Below, one piece after another: positions 24,401 to 35,370 of a stretch of 64,000 nucleotides of DNA (positions within the stretch are counted from its first letter, which is position 1; each line of letters opens with the position of its first letter). A program made the translations under genes and the position numbers. The notes under the pieces were generated by a model that worked only from the letters and a program-made list of their open reading frames with translations, did no database searches and had not been told where the DNA came from. Source of the stretch: Bugulina stolonifera (lineage: Eukaryota > Bryozoa > Gymnolaemata > Cheilostomatida > Bugulidae); the NCBI GenBank assembly GCA_935421135.1, contig OW285191.1:15755700-15819699 (forward strand), written 5' to 3'.

Positions 24401-27400
24401 ATTTCTGCCATGGTGTCATATTCGTCATGTGATACAGACATAAGACAGTTACATACACACAATACAAAAAATAGGTCTACTGGAGGAGAAGCGATTCCAA
24501 AGTTGTTGTGATGCCCTTGAGTTTATTATGCCAAATGATGCGGATGTCTTACAGCTATTCTAAAATTTTGTGGCTAGCTTAGATTTATTGATTGCTTTTG
24601 ACCACTAGCAAGCAACAACTTACTGCGGCTTTGTAAAACACAGCAGCTTTCAATCAACCTTGAGACCTCAGCACTTGGATTTTGAAATCGTCACCACCAG
24701 CACTGGATTCTGTTTGGTGTATATAATAGGATATTAATAAATGAACTCTCTTATCAAAATGGATGGTCATTGCTACATATTTCCAAACAGGAAATGGCCT
24801 GCATTTGGTCCTCTACGATGAAGAAGACGAATATCTTGAGACTCTGGAATCTGATGATCTTGGTGTGAAATTTCTTCCTCATACTTATCTTGAACCACCA
24901 TTCCTGAAAGAGCTTGGTTTTGGACTAGCCCCGGGGTACCACTATCTGATTGGTCTAAAAGAAACCAAGGTATGGAGTAGACCTTTTATAAAATAAGGTA
25001 CAAGATAAGTGTGAAGAATGGTAAATAGAGAATGATGTTTCAAAATTAGCTGTCTTTGTTGCACTTACACTAATTACAATAGCAATTTCACATCTTTTAC
25101 CCTAAAAGCAGATACATTTTGCGAGTTTTAACTTTTGCGAATTTTGCGAGTGACAAACTCGCAAATAATTTCCATCGCTATTAATATCTGCTTTCAAACT
25201 GATTTAAATAATTTCTGGTTTCAACAGACCATACATGCAGCTATATAGCTACATGTATATGATACATAGTTTAATATTTTACAAAGCAGCAAGTATTTGC
25301 TATAACATAATTGGTAAGTAGCCTAGAGTAGGAGCTTAATCAGAGGATTTTTTAGCAAGCTATGGTACTTACTTTACCTCACAGGTGGGCTTACTGCACT
25401 ATATAGGAGTCAGCTGTAGTTTTGTACTGTATGTAAGTGGGGTTTAAATCTGAGTAAACATAGAGCTTAGCTAAGCTTGGTTTTAATGCTGAAATATGCT
25501 TAAACATCAATTTTGGGACTTAAACAAATTTCGCGATAGGCCAAACTCGCTAAATATTTCTATCGCAAATTGCTCCAGGATTAGCAAACTTGCGAAACTT
25601 TCTTCCGCAAAATATTTCTCCTTTTAGGGTACTTCAATAATTAAACTAGGTGCTTTATTGTTGGACACTTCGATTATTTAAGTGACGACCATAAAACGGT
25701 TTGAACCAGATATTCAACTTAAACTAGTGTTCCTTCAGGACTAATATTGGTGGGTGGCTATTTACATGTAGATATCTACTATTCATATTTGTGTTTAACA
25801 GATAATTGCTTTGTCTCATCCCTATGGGAACTGCAAAGAAACTTACAAAACAAAGTACTATGGTAACTACACTGTCCCTGGATGTAGAATAGAATGTGAG
25901 ACGGAGAAAATTTATGAGAAATGTAATTGTCGTCTTGTTGAGAGTCCTGGAGATTATCCAATCTGTACACCAATACAATACGACTGTGCTGAAGAAACAT
26001 TGGGTAAATATTGCAATACAAGGTGTGTTATTCCAGTCTAAAGTAAACATCAAACAATATGGCCTTTTATTGTTGGTAAATGAAATTTTTTTGTAAAAAT
26101 ATTTTTACTCTAGTTTCTTTACAACCTATACAATCATATAAGTGCTATCATGGGCCCAGTGTTGAAAAGAAAATTTGGCTTAATACATTCTGTGCTGAGT
26201 ATAAAGATTCCTTAGCATCTCTGCATGAAAACTAAACCAAATAACATTGTTTTACCACTCACAAAACCCAGAATTTAGATGTAGCGGACTTTATCACTGT
26301 TGGCTAGTTCTATCCATTTCTCCGTACAGTATCTATTTTTAAAAACACATTTAGACGTGATTGAAAAGTCAGATGATTGTGTTTGCAAGAATCCATGCAA
26401 TGCTACTCAGTACCCTTACACTCTTTCCATGCTGAAACTACGTGAGTCTACCATTGATAAGCTGAGAAAGGACCATCCGATACCTTCACATTTAAATAGG
26501 TAGGTTCACTCATATTGTTATACATGCAGACCGGATTGAAAAGTCAGATGATTGCGTTTGTGAGAACCCATGCAATGCCACCCAGTACCCTTACACTCTT
26601 TCCATGCTGAGGCTACGGGAATCTACAGTAGATAAACTAAGGAAAGAACACCCGATACCTTCCCATTTGACTAGGTAGGTTCACTTCCACTATATATTGC
26701 CATACTATGTACTGCCAGCTAATACAGAACCACAGCAGCAGAGCCACTTCACCAGACCTGGACAGCAATAGATCTTATAGAGCTTTAAGAATGCAATTTG
26801 ATACTGCTTTAATTCCTGTACTGAGCAATAATATTAAATTTATATTAATGCAAAAAACTAGTTGCTATTGTTGGTGAGGCACAGCAGTTAGCCTGAGGCC
26901 CTTAGCTAAACACCAAACTCACGTTTGCCCACCAGGAATCAACGCATTGGCCTTCTGTTGGGTGTTTTATTCAAATTACAAAGTTCCTACTACAGCTCAT
27001 TCCTTGCCTCTGTTTGTGTTGCAGGGACAAACTGATTGTGATCAACCTGTACTTTGACTCGCTGTCGTACGAGTACGTGAAACAAGTACCTGCTTATTCT
27101 CTCTTATCTATTATCAGTAAGTGAAATTTTAGTCAGTATAAAGGCACCAATATGCTGTATTAAACTTAGCCGTTCACGTATATCATTGCTAAGAGACATG
27201 AGTGGTCTTGCAATTCCAATAACTGCTGAGCTATTAACAACTAAATGAATACTAAGCCATTCTGCTTGGAATGCTCCCCAGTATAAGTGCATAGTGATTG
27301 TTACTGCCAATACTAAAGCCCACAAATTGCTAATCAAATGCAAACAAATGGTCAGTAGGGAAACTTCTTGGCTTTGATATTTCCTTGAAAGCATTCCCTA

Positions 27401-27673
27401 GTTTTTTTATAAAATATACAGAGATTTCTAACTACATGTACACAGTAGCAAAAATATTAAATATTTGGACTTAATGTACTTTCAGGTGACTTTGGAGGCA
27501 ACATGGGCCTATGGCTTGGTGCAAGTGCTCTGGCTGCCTTCCATCTGATTGACTACGCTGCCACAGCATGCTATCTAAAGTGGTGTAGATGTACATGTAA
27601 ATCTGCAGTAGATACAGCAGAGACTAAAGTTATCGCTTGGGAGCCAGGAAAGACCATTGGTGATCCAGAGTGA
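21500..27673 (+). CDS. DEG/ENaC (ASIC-like) sodium channel subunit, array gene 2, with duplicated exon 7
   Basis: Exons: 21500-21610, 22542-22677, 22859-23059, 23550-23735, 24791-24969, 25802-26003, then 26355-26499 (7a) or 26530-26674 (7b), 27025-27116, 27486-27673. Either form gives 479 residues. The start is MDLSDPPPEKT, with gating H25-G26, TM1 GIWGVMILFSLGILIYTTV, FPAITICN, CETEKIYEKCNC, CVC(K/E)NPC and the pore motif GLWLGAS (GAS at 429-431). Exon 3 ends at a GC donor (GCAAGT at 23060), the only non-GT donor I saw. Exons 7a and 7b encode the same 49-residue stretch with six substitutions, each with AG acceptor and GTAGGT donor. The tail after TM2 is ACYLKWCRCTCK. Intron 1 holds an AGCAT-type satellite and intron 5 a 530-bp MITE. 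It is probably a plasma-membrane sodium channel subunit with two splice forms. Confidence 0.92.
21945..22160. repeat. Composite AGCAT-type satellite in intron 1 of channel gene 2
   Basis: It begins as pentameric CATAG/AGCAT repeats, becomes a 15-bp GTAGCGTTGCATAGT unit near 22030-22120, and ends in AGCGC/AGCAC pentamers. The gradual change of unit suggests stepwise local expansion. Minus-strand open frames across it are artefacts of the repeat. Confidence 0.9.
25100..25629. mobile_element. MITE with CCCTAAAAG terminal inverted repeats and TA target
   Basis: It starts CCCTAAAAGCAGATACATTT and ends as the inverted form AAATATTTCTCCTTTTAGGG. It is flanked by TA on both sides (25098-25099, 25630-25631), as expected of Tc1/mariner-type insertion. 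The interior has many GCGAA/TTCGC stretches and no coding capacity. It lies in intron 5 of channel gene 2. Confidence 0.75.
26355..26499 (+). other. Alternative exon 7a of channel gene 2
   Basis: This is a 145-nt exon (entry phase 1, exit phase 2) encoding the segment with CVCKNPCNATQYPYTLSMLK. It has acceptor CACATTTAG and donor GTAGGT. By alignment with ASIC1 as I know it, this stretch covers the end of the thumb and the knuckle helix. It differs from 7b at six residues, including K versus E inside CVCxNPC. Confidence 0.85.
26530..26674 (+). other. Alternative exon 7b of channel gene 2
   Basis: This second 145-nt exon begins only 30 nt after 7a. It has acceptor TACATGCAG and donor GTAGGT and reads CVCENPCNATQYPYTLSMLR. 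Its Glu, Arg and Val differences from 7a match exon 7 of channel gene 1. About 15 synonymous against 6 amino-acid changes between 7a and 7b imply selection on both copies. Confidence 0.85.
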
Positions 27674-29479
27674 AATATTAAGTCGCTTAGAGCCTTATAT
27701 TGCAGACAAAGTATATTATGATATTGTCATAGCAACTGAGAACTATGGCCCTGGCAATGCCATCACCTCAAGCGAAGGTTCAAGTAGCTGAAAGGCATTG
27801 GTAACCTCAATCATGTTTCGCTGGAGTGAAATATAACCACAAAGTATTTGCATTTCTAGAATTTTATTTTTTTATCTATTCTACAATATAAGACGCTAAA
27901 AAGACAACTTATTAGCAAATCTGCTGCTGGCAGCGATGCTGATATCTAACAAACTCTGTATGTAGTAGCAACCAATGGAGTGAAAGTTAGTATTATTCTA
28001 CTTTGTGCAAGGGAGATAACTCAAAATCCCTCACCTATAGCAGATTTTATAACACTAACCTATACTGTATTACATGTATGTGAAATGATGTGAATCTCAT
28101 ATTATTATACCTGTAGACCTAAATTGAGGTTTTTAACTATTTTTGAATGTGCATTCCAGTTGTATGTGTTGTACTACGACTATATTATAATAACTCTAAT
28201 AACACATTACTACATTATATTCAATGAATAGTATCAATGGTTGTTAAATAAAAATGGTCCATCCTGCCATTTAGAAATTGCTCACAGTTCTGTACTCACA
28301 CCCAAAACATTAGTTGGAGGTTGTCAAGTTGTCTGCACCACATCACCACATTTTTAGTTTCAGAAGCTCCAACTTTCTTGTGAGTGTATGTAATGTTCAG
28401 AGTTACGATTGATCAAAAACTATGTGTTATATAAAGTTGTGACCTATGTTGTTATGCTGTAGATATACATGTACATGTAGGACATGTCAGGTGATGAATC
28501 TCATCGATAGCGATTGGGAGGTTTGCTGTGATACAGGACTTAAATTTAGATGTTGTGGGTGAATGTGTACCTGTGTCTTATTCCTAATTGTATGAGAATA
28601 ATCAACTTGTTAGGCATAGGAAAGGTTGAATATCAGTTGTACGCTAAAAATAAAGTTATGCTTATGCATATTATGTAATATCATTGATGTCGTTAGCTCA
28701 AAAACTAATACTAATACCGACATCATAATGGTGGTCTCATGAAGACGTGGGACTGTTGAATGCTGACTGAAGAAGAATTAACACATCTAAAATATTCAAC
28801 ATTGTTAAATCCTTGACCATTCCAATATACTTTATATGAAAATTCTTTTACTCTTTTAAATTTAATTGCCTCTTGAAAAATGATTTATTTGCACAATATA
28901 ATTATGATTTAATGGTGGGTGAGGGTATATTTATTTAGGTAGATTTACCTTAGTATTGGCACTGTTCACTATCTAGTCGTTTCATTTATACTTTTAGACA
29001 ACTCATACTGGTGTTAGAGTAAATGGCGTCAACGCCGGACATTGAGATGCCATCAGAGGCCGTGGGAGTTGATTGACTGGCTCTGTCGTTCATCAACCCA
29101 GCTCTATGAACCAATAAGAAAGTTTATCTAAAGTAGAATCTATAACCAGAGTCATTGCATTAGACGTAAACAAATCAAAGCCAGGCATGTAGCGATGCTT
29201 GCCTAAACGAACAAACGGCGATCTGTTTGGGCCAAGAGCGAGGCTCTGTTGGCCACATGTGTACCTTTTAACTACATTAAATGTTATCTCTTCTCTGATT
29301 GGCCTAATTAAAACTTGCGAACGTGATCAGCCGTACATTCTAATCCCATAGCATAACCTATATTGACCTGTCACAGTTTTAAACGCTCTACTTTATTGAT
29401 TCCGTAGACTTATTTTGTTGCCTACATGCACTCATTCTAACAGCAGAATCTGCGCAGTGCACTACTGCTAAAGCTAGTG
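27674..29479. other. Intergenic region between channel genes 2 and 3
   Basis: It is AT-rich with no supported exon. It includes a candidate poly(A) signal near 28247 and a GGGAGATAACTC motif near 28012. Some higher-GC sequence from about 29020 to 29260, upstream of gene 3, could belong to its promoter or 5' UTR, but nothing specific is recognisable. Confidence 0.45.
28247..28252 (+). terminator. Possible poly(A) signal of channel gene 2
   Basis: AATAAA lies about 570 nt after the stop at 27671-27673; it is the clearest hexamer in this 3' region. Confidence 0.35.
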
Positions 29480-32400
29480 ATGAAGTCATCTAATGAAACA
29501 TTCGTGGAGTTTCATCAATTCACTGAAGACAGTGATCTACATGGAATTAAGCAGTTGACGAGGGTACAGAACGGGCCGGTAAGTAGCAAAATAGTTTATA
29601 TTTGCTCAGGACAGAACCAATACTTACCATGCAAGCAGACTTAGTGTCCTGCAGTGTGTTAATAGCACATAAATTGCTATTCTTTAAAGGTGAGGGGAGG
29701 AGAGGGGTGTTTGCACGAATATGCATTTGTATGTGCTCATCATTACAGCATTATTTTGATGTTTTTTGCTTGTAAAATAATAATGCAAGTAATAATCGTA
29801 GAAATAATAATGAAATGAAATGCATGATGAATGCAATATGCATTGCATTGGCTCACAGGCTTGAAATGCACAATGATAGAAAATTTACTGTCTTATGACT
29901 GTGCTATTCCTCATTTAAATAATAGTAGTTTGTTATAGAAAATTAATAAATTTGTATTTCGCAGTTTCGACGAGGAATTTGGGGAGCCATGATACTATTC
30001 TCATTGGGGATGCTCATCTACACAACAGCCAATCAGCTGGTCTATTTCTTTAAATATGATCACATGACCAAATATGACATTGACTTTGTGCATCAACTTG
30101 GTATGGTATAATGTTTTTGCAAGCTCTAATTTCTCACCTATATTTCACCTATCCAATCAATCCTGTTTGGGTGACCTTTAGTTGTGAACTCTAATGTTGC
30201 AAGGCAAGCACTGTGCGAACGCTGTATCACGTCTTGTATTCACATTTCTGTGAATTAGTGAGACAACTAGAAGGCCGGAGGTAGACTATCCGTTGAAGCA
30301 ATGTCTTAGCATAGTTTGGTGAGTACCAGTCACCAGGTGGATGGTCTGGTGCCGGTGAGCCACAGTGAGATATCATTATGGTAGTTCTGATTCTGTTGTT
30401 TATTCCTATGATTGCAGACTTCCCTGCTATTACAATCTGTAATGCAAACAAACATAGACTGAGTGCTTTGACTGAAAAGGATATTGTGATCATGGGCCCT
30501 CACATTGGACTTACTGACTACAACCATACCTTGCAGCACCCTGAGCTCTACCCTTATGACTGGTACAACTCTACATTTCTACAAACCAACTGGGAAGAGG
30601 TCAAGGCAAGGTACAATGGTTAGTGTCTTGTCCAAATGATATAGCAAGCACAGGTTTACAGCTTTATTTCACATTACAAATAAAGAAGAAGAATGGTGTG
30701 TGGAAGAAGTGATCTATGCTATCAGAATAGCGCTGTTTGTTCGACTTTAATTTCTTCTCATATTTTATTACTATTTAATTTATAGACTAATGACCAACAT
30801 GCAAACTATATCGTATTAGTTTTATTGAGTTGAACAATAACAGATTTCATAGTAATAATTTTTTAATCAAGCATTTGGAAAGTAATACCCTCTCTTCACC
30901 ACAAGATAAAAACTTTCTTCTCTTTTGTTCACCTTTAAATGGTTTTCAACTTGAAACATTAACACAACTACTTTGCTCACACAGGCATACTGAACATGGT
31001 ACCAGAGTTATGTAGGAACTGTGTTAATATTTGAAAAGTAATGCTGTACATTATGTTGGAGGTAAAGTCATTAATATTAAACATGGCAGGCAACAGCAAA
31101 TACTTGTATTAATTGTGTGCATCTAGTGTCACAACTGGTTCAGATGTGTCTATGCCATACTTCATTAATTGGAGCGAAATAGAAATTTGCATTCATATAA
31201 ATAATGTATCAACAAAAAATTGATATTTTATCTACAATGTATGTGTAGGTTCAATAATAGACATTGTATTACATGTGTGAACCTAAACAGAGGATGAGTT
31301 TGACATGACGGAGTTCATGAATCGTACTGGCCATCAGTATGAGGATCTAGTTCAACACTGCCATTGGAAAGGACACGAATGTGATAGAAACTCATGGAGT
31401 GTGGACTTCACTCATTATGGTAAATGCTACACATTCAACAAGCAAGGAGATCATCTACTTCTCAAAGCTGGAGCTGGTAAGTGCACTACCAAGTGTGGAA
31501 CCAAGTGTACAGAGTTGTAAAATAGTTTTTGCTTTTTAGACCAATGAAAATGGTGACATTCAGCGAGAACGTAACGGAACACTTTTTACAGTGTAATTGA
31601 TTGCACTTAGGTAGAAGAAGATCACTTTCGCCCAATGGTTTTGAAATACTAGAATTGGTTGTCTTTTCTAATCAGGAAATGGCCTGCATTTGGTCCTCTA
31701 CGATGAAGAACATGAATATCTTGAGACACTGGAATCTGATGATCTTGGTGTGAAATTTCTTCCTCATACTCATATTGAACCACCATTCCTGAAGGAACTT
31801 GGTTTTGGACTAGCTCCTGGGTACCACTATCTGATTGGTCTAAAGGAAACTAGTGTAAAGTCTTATGCTTTTTGTTTGCATTAGAATGTGTCTGATTAAA
31901 CTCACACATCCTCATAACAATTAATCGCAGATAGCAAATACTTTGTGTCCTTCAACTAAAAGAATTAGTTGGGCAGCATTAGTGTATATACATGTAGTAT
32001 GACAATATAATTCAAGAACCTCTGATTTCTACTCATCAACTTCCCTAGAAAACAAGAGTACCTTTGTACAACGCTAAAAGGCATATATATGCACATGTAG
32101 GGTTGCTACATCTTCAACTGAATCTGTTATACAGCTAACAGCGCTGCCTCACCCTTATGGGACTTGTGAAGAAAACCATGAGACTAAATACTATACCAAC
32201 TACACTGTCCCTGGATGTAGAATAGAGTGTGAGACTGAGAAGATTTATGAGAAATGTAATTGTCGTCTAGTTGAGAGTCCTGGAGATTATCCAATCTGTA
32301 CACCAACACAGTTTGACTGTGCTGAGGAAATCTTGGGTAAATATTATAACAGAGTATTTTAGAAATTTCAAAGTCACTTTACTTTCTCACCAATTCATTG

Positions 32401-34132
32401 CATTGACCTTTTACGTGTATATTCACAGACTACTCTATTGCAGAATGTCACCAGCAATCTTCGGGTTTTAGTATTCGCTGTAATGAATAATATTATTCAA
32501 ACACATGAACTAGTCAACTCAAGTAAGAACAACTGCTGGTCATTCACTAAAGGTTCTAGCTCAAATATTGGTAAAGTATAGAGTAGGCGTATTCAGTGTA
32601 ATATCCGGATGTAGGATGCCAAGGTTATACGACGAACTCTTTGCTTGCTATCATTTAAATAATTATATGCATGCAGATAATATTGAGAAATCAGATGATT
32701 GTGTTTGCAAGAACCCATGCAATGCTACCCAGTACCCTTTCACCTTTTCCATGCTGAAACTACGTGAATCTACTATTGTGAAACTGAGAAAAGAACATCC
32801 AATACCTTCTCACCTGAACAGGTAGGTTCACTCATAGACACATATTATGCCTCAACCCCACCTTCTAATAGATAAAATGAAAAAAAAGTCGCACACCATG
32901 TGAGAATAGTTATATCAGGAACACAATATTCAAGCAATACCATGGCTCACAATGCTGTCAGTAATATTTTTATAAGTGTATAATAAGCAATTGACGTGTA
33001 ACATGTAACAATTTACATGTATTTGTGTTAGCTTGTTTTTATAAAAGTGAGGTGGAGGGGTATCCGGTCAATGAATACACTAAGGGATTGTTTGCCACAC
33101 TAGTTTTGCCACAGATCGACTCGTAGCAATAATCGTGTCATATTTGTTTATCTTCATCACATGTACTTTCTTGCAGAACACTAGTATGGAGTAAGGACCT
33201 TGGCTGGTGACTCAACCGTTGGCTAATTCTTGTGCTCGTCTCTCAGTTAACTTTTTGCATATTAGTACTTTGCCTGTTCTTGTGTTTGTACTCGGTTATA
33301 GACTAAGACTAGACTCGGTTATAGACTAAGACTAGACTCGGTTATAGACTAAGACTAGACTCGGTTATAGACTAAGACTAGACTCGGTTATAGACTAAGA
33401 CTAGACTCGGTTATAGACTAAGACTAGACTCGGTTATAGACTAAGACTAGACTCGGTCATAGACTAAGACTAGACTCGGTTATAGACTAAGACTAGACTC
33501 GGTTATAGACTAAGACTAGACTCGGTTATAGACTAAGACTAGACTCGGTTATAGACTAAGACTAGACTCGGTCATAGACTAAGACTAGACTCGGTTATAG
33601 ACTAAGACTAGACTGACTCGGTTATAGACTAAGATCATGCTAGTCGTCCCCCGACCTTCAATCTTATCCCAAAACGTGTTATTGCAGGGAAAACTTGGTG
33701 GTAATGAACTTGCATTTTGACTCCCTGTTTTCTGAGAAATTGGAGCAAGTTCCGGCATATTCTCTGCTATCTATTATTAGTAAGTACATTTACAATTCTT
33801 GCAAATTGAGCAGAAAAGTAGCATGTGTATGTCTGTAGTAGTGTATATTTTATAAACCTTGTCTCTTCAGCAAAATAAAACGTCTTCTTTGATTTCTAAA
33901 TACAATGATTCCTGGACTGTTTAACTTAATCTCAGGTGACTTCGGTGGTAACATGGGATTATGGCTTGGTGCCAGTGTTCTGGCTGCTTTCCACCTCCTT
34001 GATTTTGCTGCCAGGATATGCTATGTGAAGTGCTGCAGGTGTAAATCTACGGCTAAGAGTGCAGAAGCCAAGGTTATGAATTGGGATCCCGACTCCACCA
34101 TGACAGTTCCGAATTACGTGCAAAATATGTAG
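29480..34132 (+). CDS. DEG/ENaC (ASIC-like) sodium channel subunit, array gene 3
   Basis: Exons: 29480-29578, 29965-30100, 30418-30618, 31291-31476, 31676-31854, 32135-32336, 32677-32821, 33688-33779, 33936-34132, giving 478 residues. The start is MKSSNETFVEF, with gating H21-G22, TM1 GIWGAMILFSLGMLIYTTAN, FPAITICN, PYGTC (Asn of the usual PYGNC replaced by Thr), CETEKIYEKCNC, CVCKNPC, and TM2 DFGGNMGLWLGAS with GAS at 425-427. Exon 8 reads NLHFDSLFSEKLEQVPAYS, unlike the LSYE(Y/K)VKQ form of genes 1, 2 and 4 but like gene 6. That pairs genes 3 and 6 in this part of the protein. The cytosolic tail after TM2 carries CYVKCCRCK. Intron 7 is occupied by a 23-bp minisatellite. The role is as for the other array members: a sodium-selective trimer subunit, ligand unknown. 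Confidence 0.92.
33290..33634. repeat. 23-bp minisatellite, about 15 copies
   Basis: The unit is ACTCGGTTATAGACTAAGAC plus TAG, nearly invariant apart from GGTCATAG variants and one extra GACT. It lies in intron 7 of channel gene 3, ending about 50 nt before the exon 8 acceptor. There are no spacers, so it is not a CRISPR array. Confidence 0.95.
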
Positions 34133-34724
34133 TAGTGCAGCCATCTGTTCATTTGTAATCCAATTTGTTAATATTTCCTTCAAGAAAAAGTTAGAAAATG
34201 GCGAGGATAACAGTGTATGTGATGGGGCATAGCCTACACTAGGCCTACTTGTATATGTACATGTTTTATGCCACATGAATCCAGATGTAGTTATTTAGTG
34301 GATTCATCTACATGAGTGTGTTTTCTACATTAACCAGGTGATGTTTCCACTCAAATATTTGGAGAAAATATATCAATAATATTTTGTTTTGTGGTCACGT
34401 ATATTGATATTCATAGCTGGTTGGTAGGTCTACTTCTATCCATTGCTCATAGCATAGTGTATTGTTGAACAATGCGAATATTATACTATGTAATATTACA
34501 CATGTAAATGTTGCAAAGTTTTTAATCTATGTTACTGCATGTTATGTCTCAGTTTTTGACAGTTTTTGTAACTTCACCAGTAGAAACAAGAACCTGCTCG
34601 ATAAAGTATAAAGCACAATGTATTATAATAATATACTTATATACATTATGTAGTGTAATATACATGTATACCTAATGTGACTTTATAATATTAAACTATA
34701 TAATACTTACATGTATATAGACTT

Positions 34725-34730
34725 AATAAA
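34725..34730 (+). terminator. Possible poly(A) signal of channel gene 3
   Basis: AATAAA lies about 590 nt after the stop at 34130-34132. Other A-rich hexamers nearby make this choice uncertain. Confidence 0.3.
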
Positions 34731-34884
34731 TGTGCAAAGCTCTCTATTAAATCTAGTTCACAATGGTATCACATTGTTTGAATTATTACTAGAACTACAT
34801 GTATGATGATTGCTCTAATTGGAAGTAATGGAGAGGATAATTCCAAAACTCATGAACAGCTATACATGTAGTAGAGGAACGTAT

Positions 34885-35225
34885 CATAGTATGCTCAGTC
34901 CCATAATTCTATAGTATGCCCAGTCCCATAATTCCATAGTATGATCACTCCCACAATTCCATAGTATGATAAGTCCCATAATTCTATAGTATAATCAGTC
35001 CCATAATTCCACAGTGCGATAAGTTTCATAATTCCATAATACAATCAGTCCCATAATTCCACAGTTCGATCAAACCCATAATTCCATAGTATAATCAGTC
35101 CCACAATTACATAGTATGATCATTCTCATAATTCCATAGTATGATAAGTCTCATAATTCTATAGTATAATCAGTCCCATAATTCCACAGTGCGATCAGTC
35201 CCATAATTCCATAGATGATCAGCCC
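34885..35225. repeat. 25-bp minisatellite upstream of channel gene 4
   Basis: The degenerate unit is AGTCCCATAATTCCATAGTA plus TGATC, about 13 copies, ending roughly 145 nt before the ATG of gene 4. Its place immediately upstream of a start codon makes it a possible influence on expression, but no specific factor site is evident. Confidence 0.85.
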
Positions 35226-35370
35226 CATAATCTCAAAGCATATTGACATGTTACATAAATATGCTCTGCACTTAACTGATTGATTTTTTCGTATGCATAC
35301 CATATGCAAACACTTACTGTATTTATGATAGCAGCACCAGTGCTGTGGGTTCTTGTAAATCAAACTAAAT

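Larger units (their letters stand above)
34133..35370. other. Intergenic region between channel genes 3 and 4
   Basis: It is only 1.2 kb long and must hold both the 3' end of gene 3 and the promoter of gene 4. About a third of it is the 25-bp minisatellite at 34885-35225. The 145 nt between that repeat and the gene 4 start show no clear motif. Confidence 0.5.

Noticed and set aside
27104..27394. A 96-codon minus-strand open frame in intron 8 of channel gene 2 with a vaguely GPCR TM7-like stretch (VVNSSAVIGIARPL)
   Set aside because: Too short, no flanking exons, and the similarity is impressionistic.
33290..33634. Regular direct repeats resembling a CRISPR array
   Set aside because: Contiguous 23-bp units with no unique spacers, in an animal gene intron.
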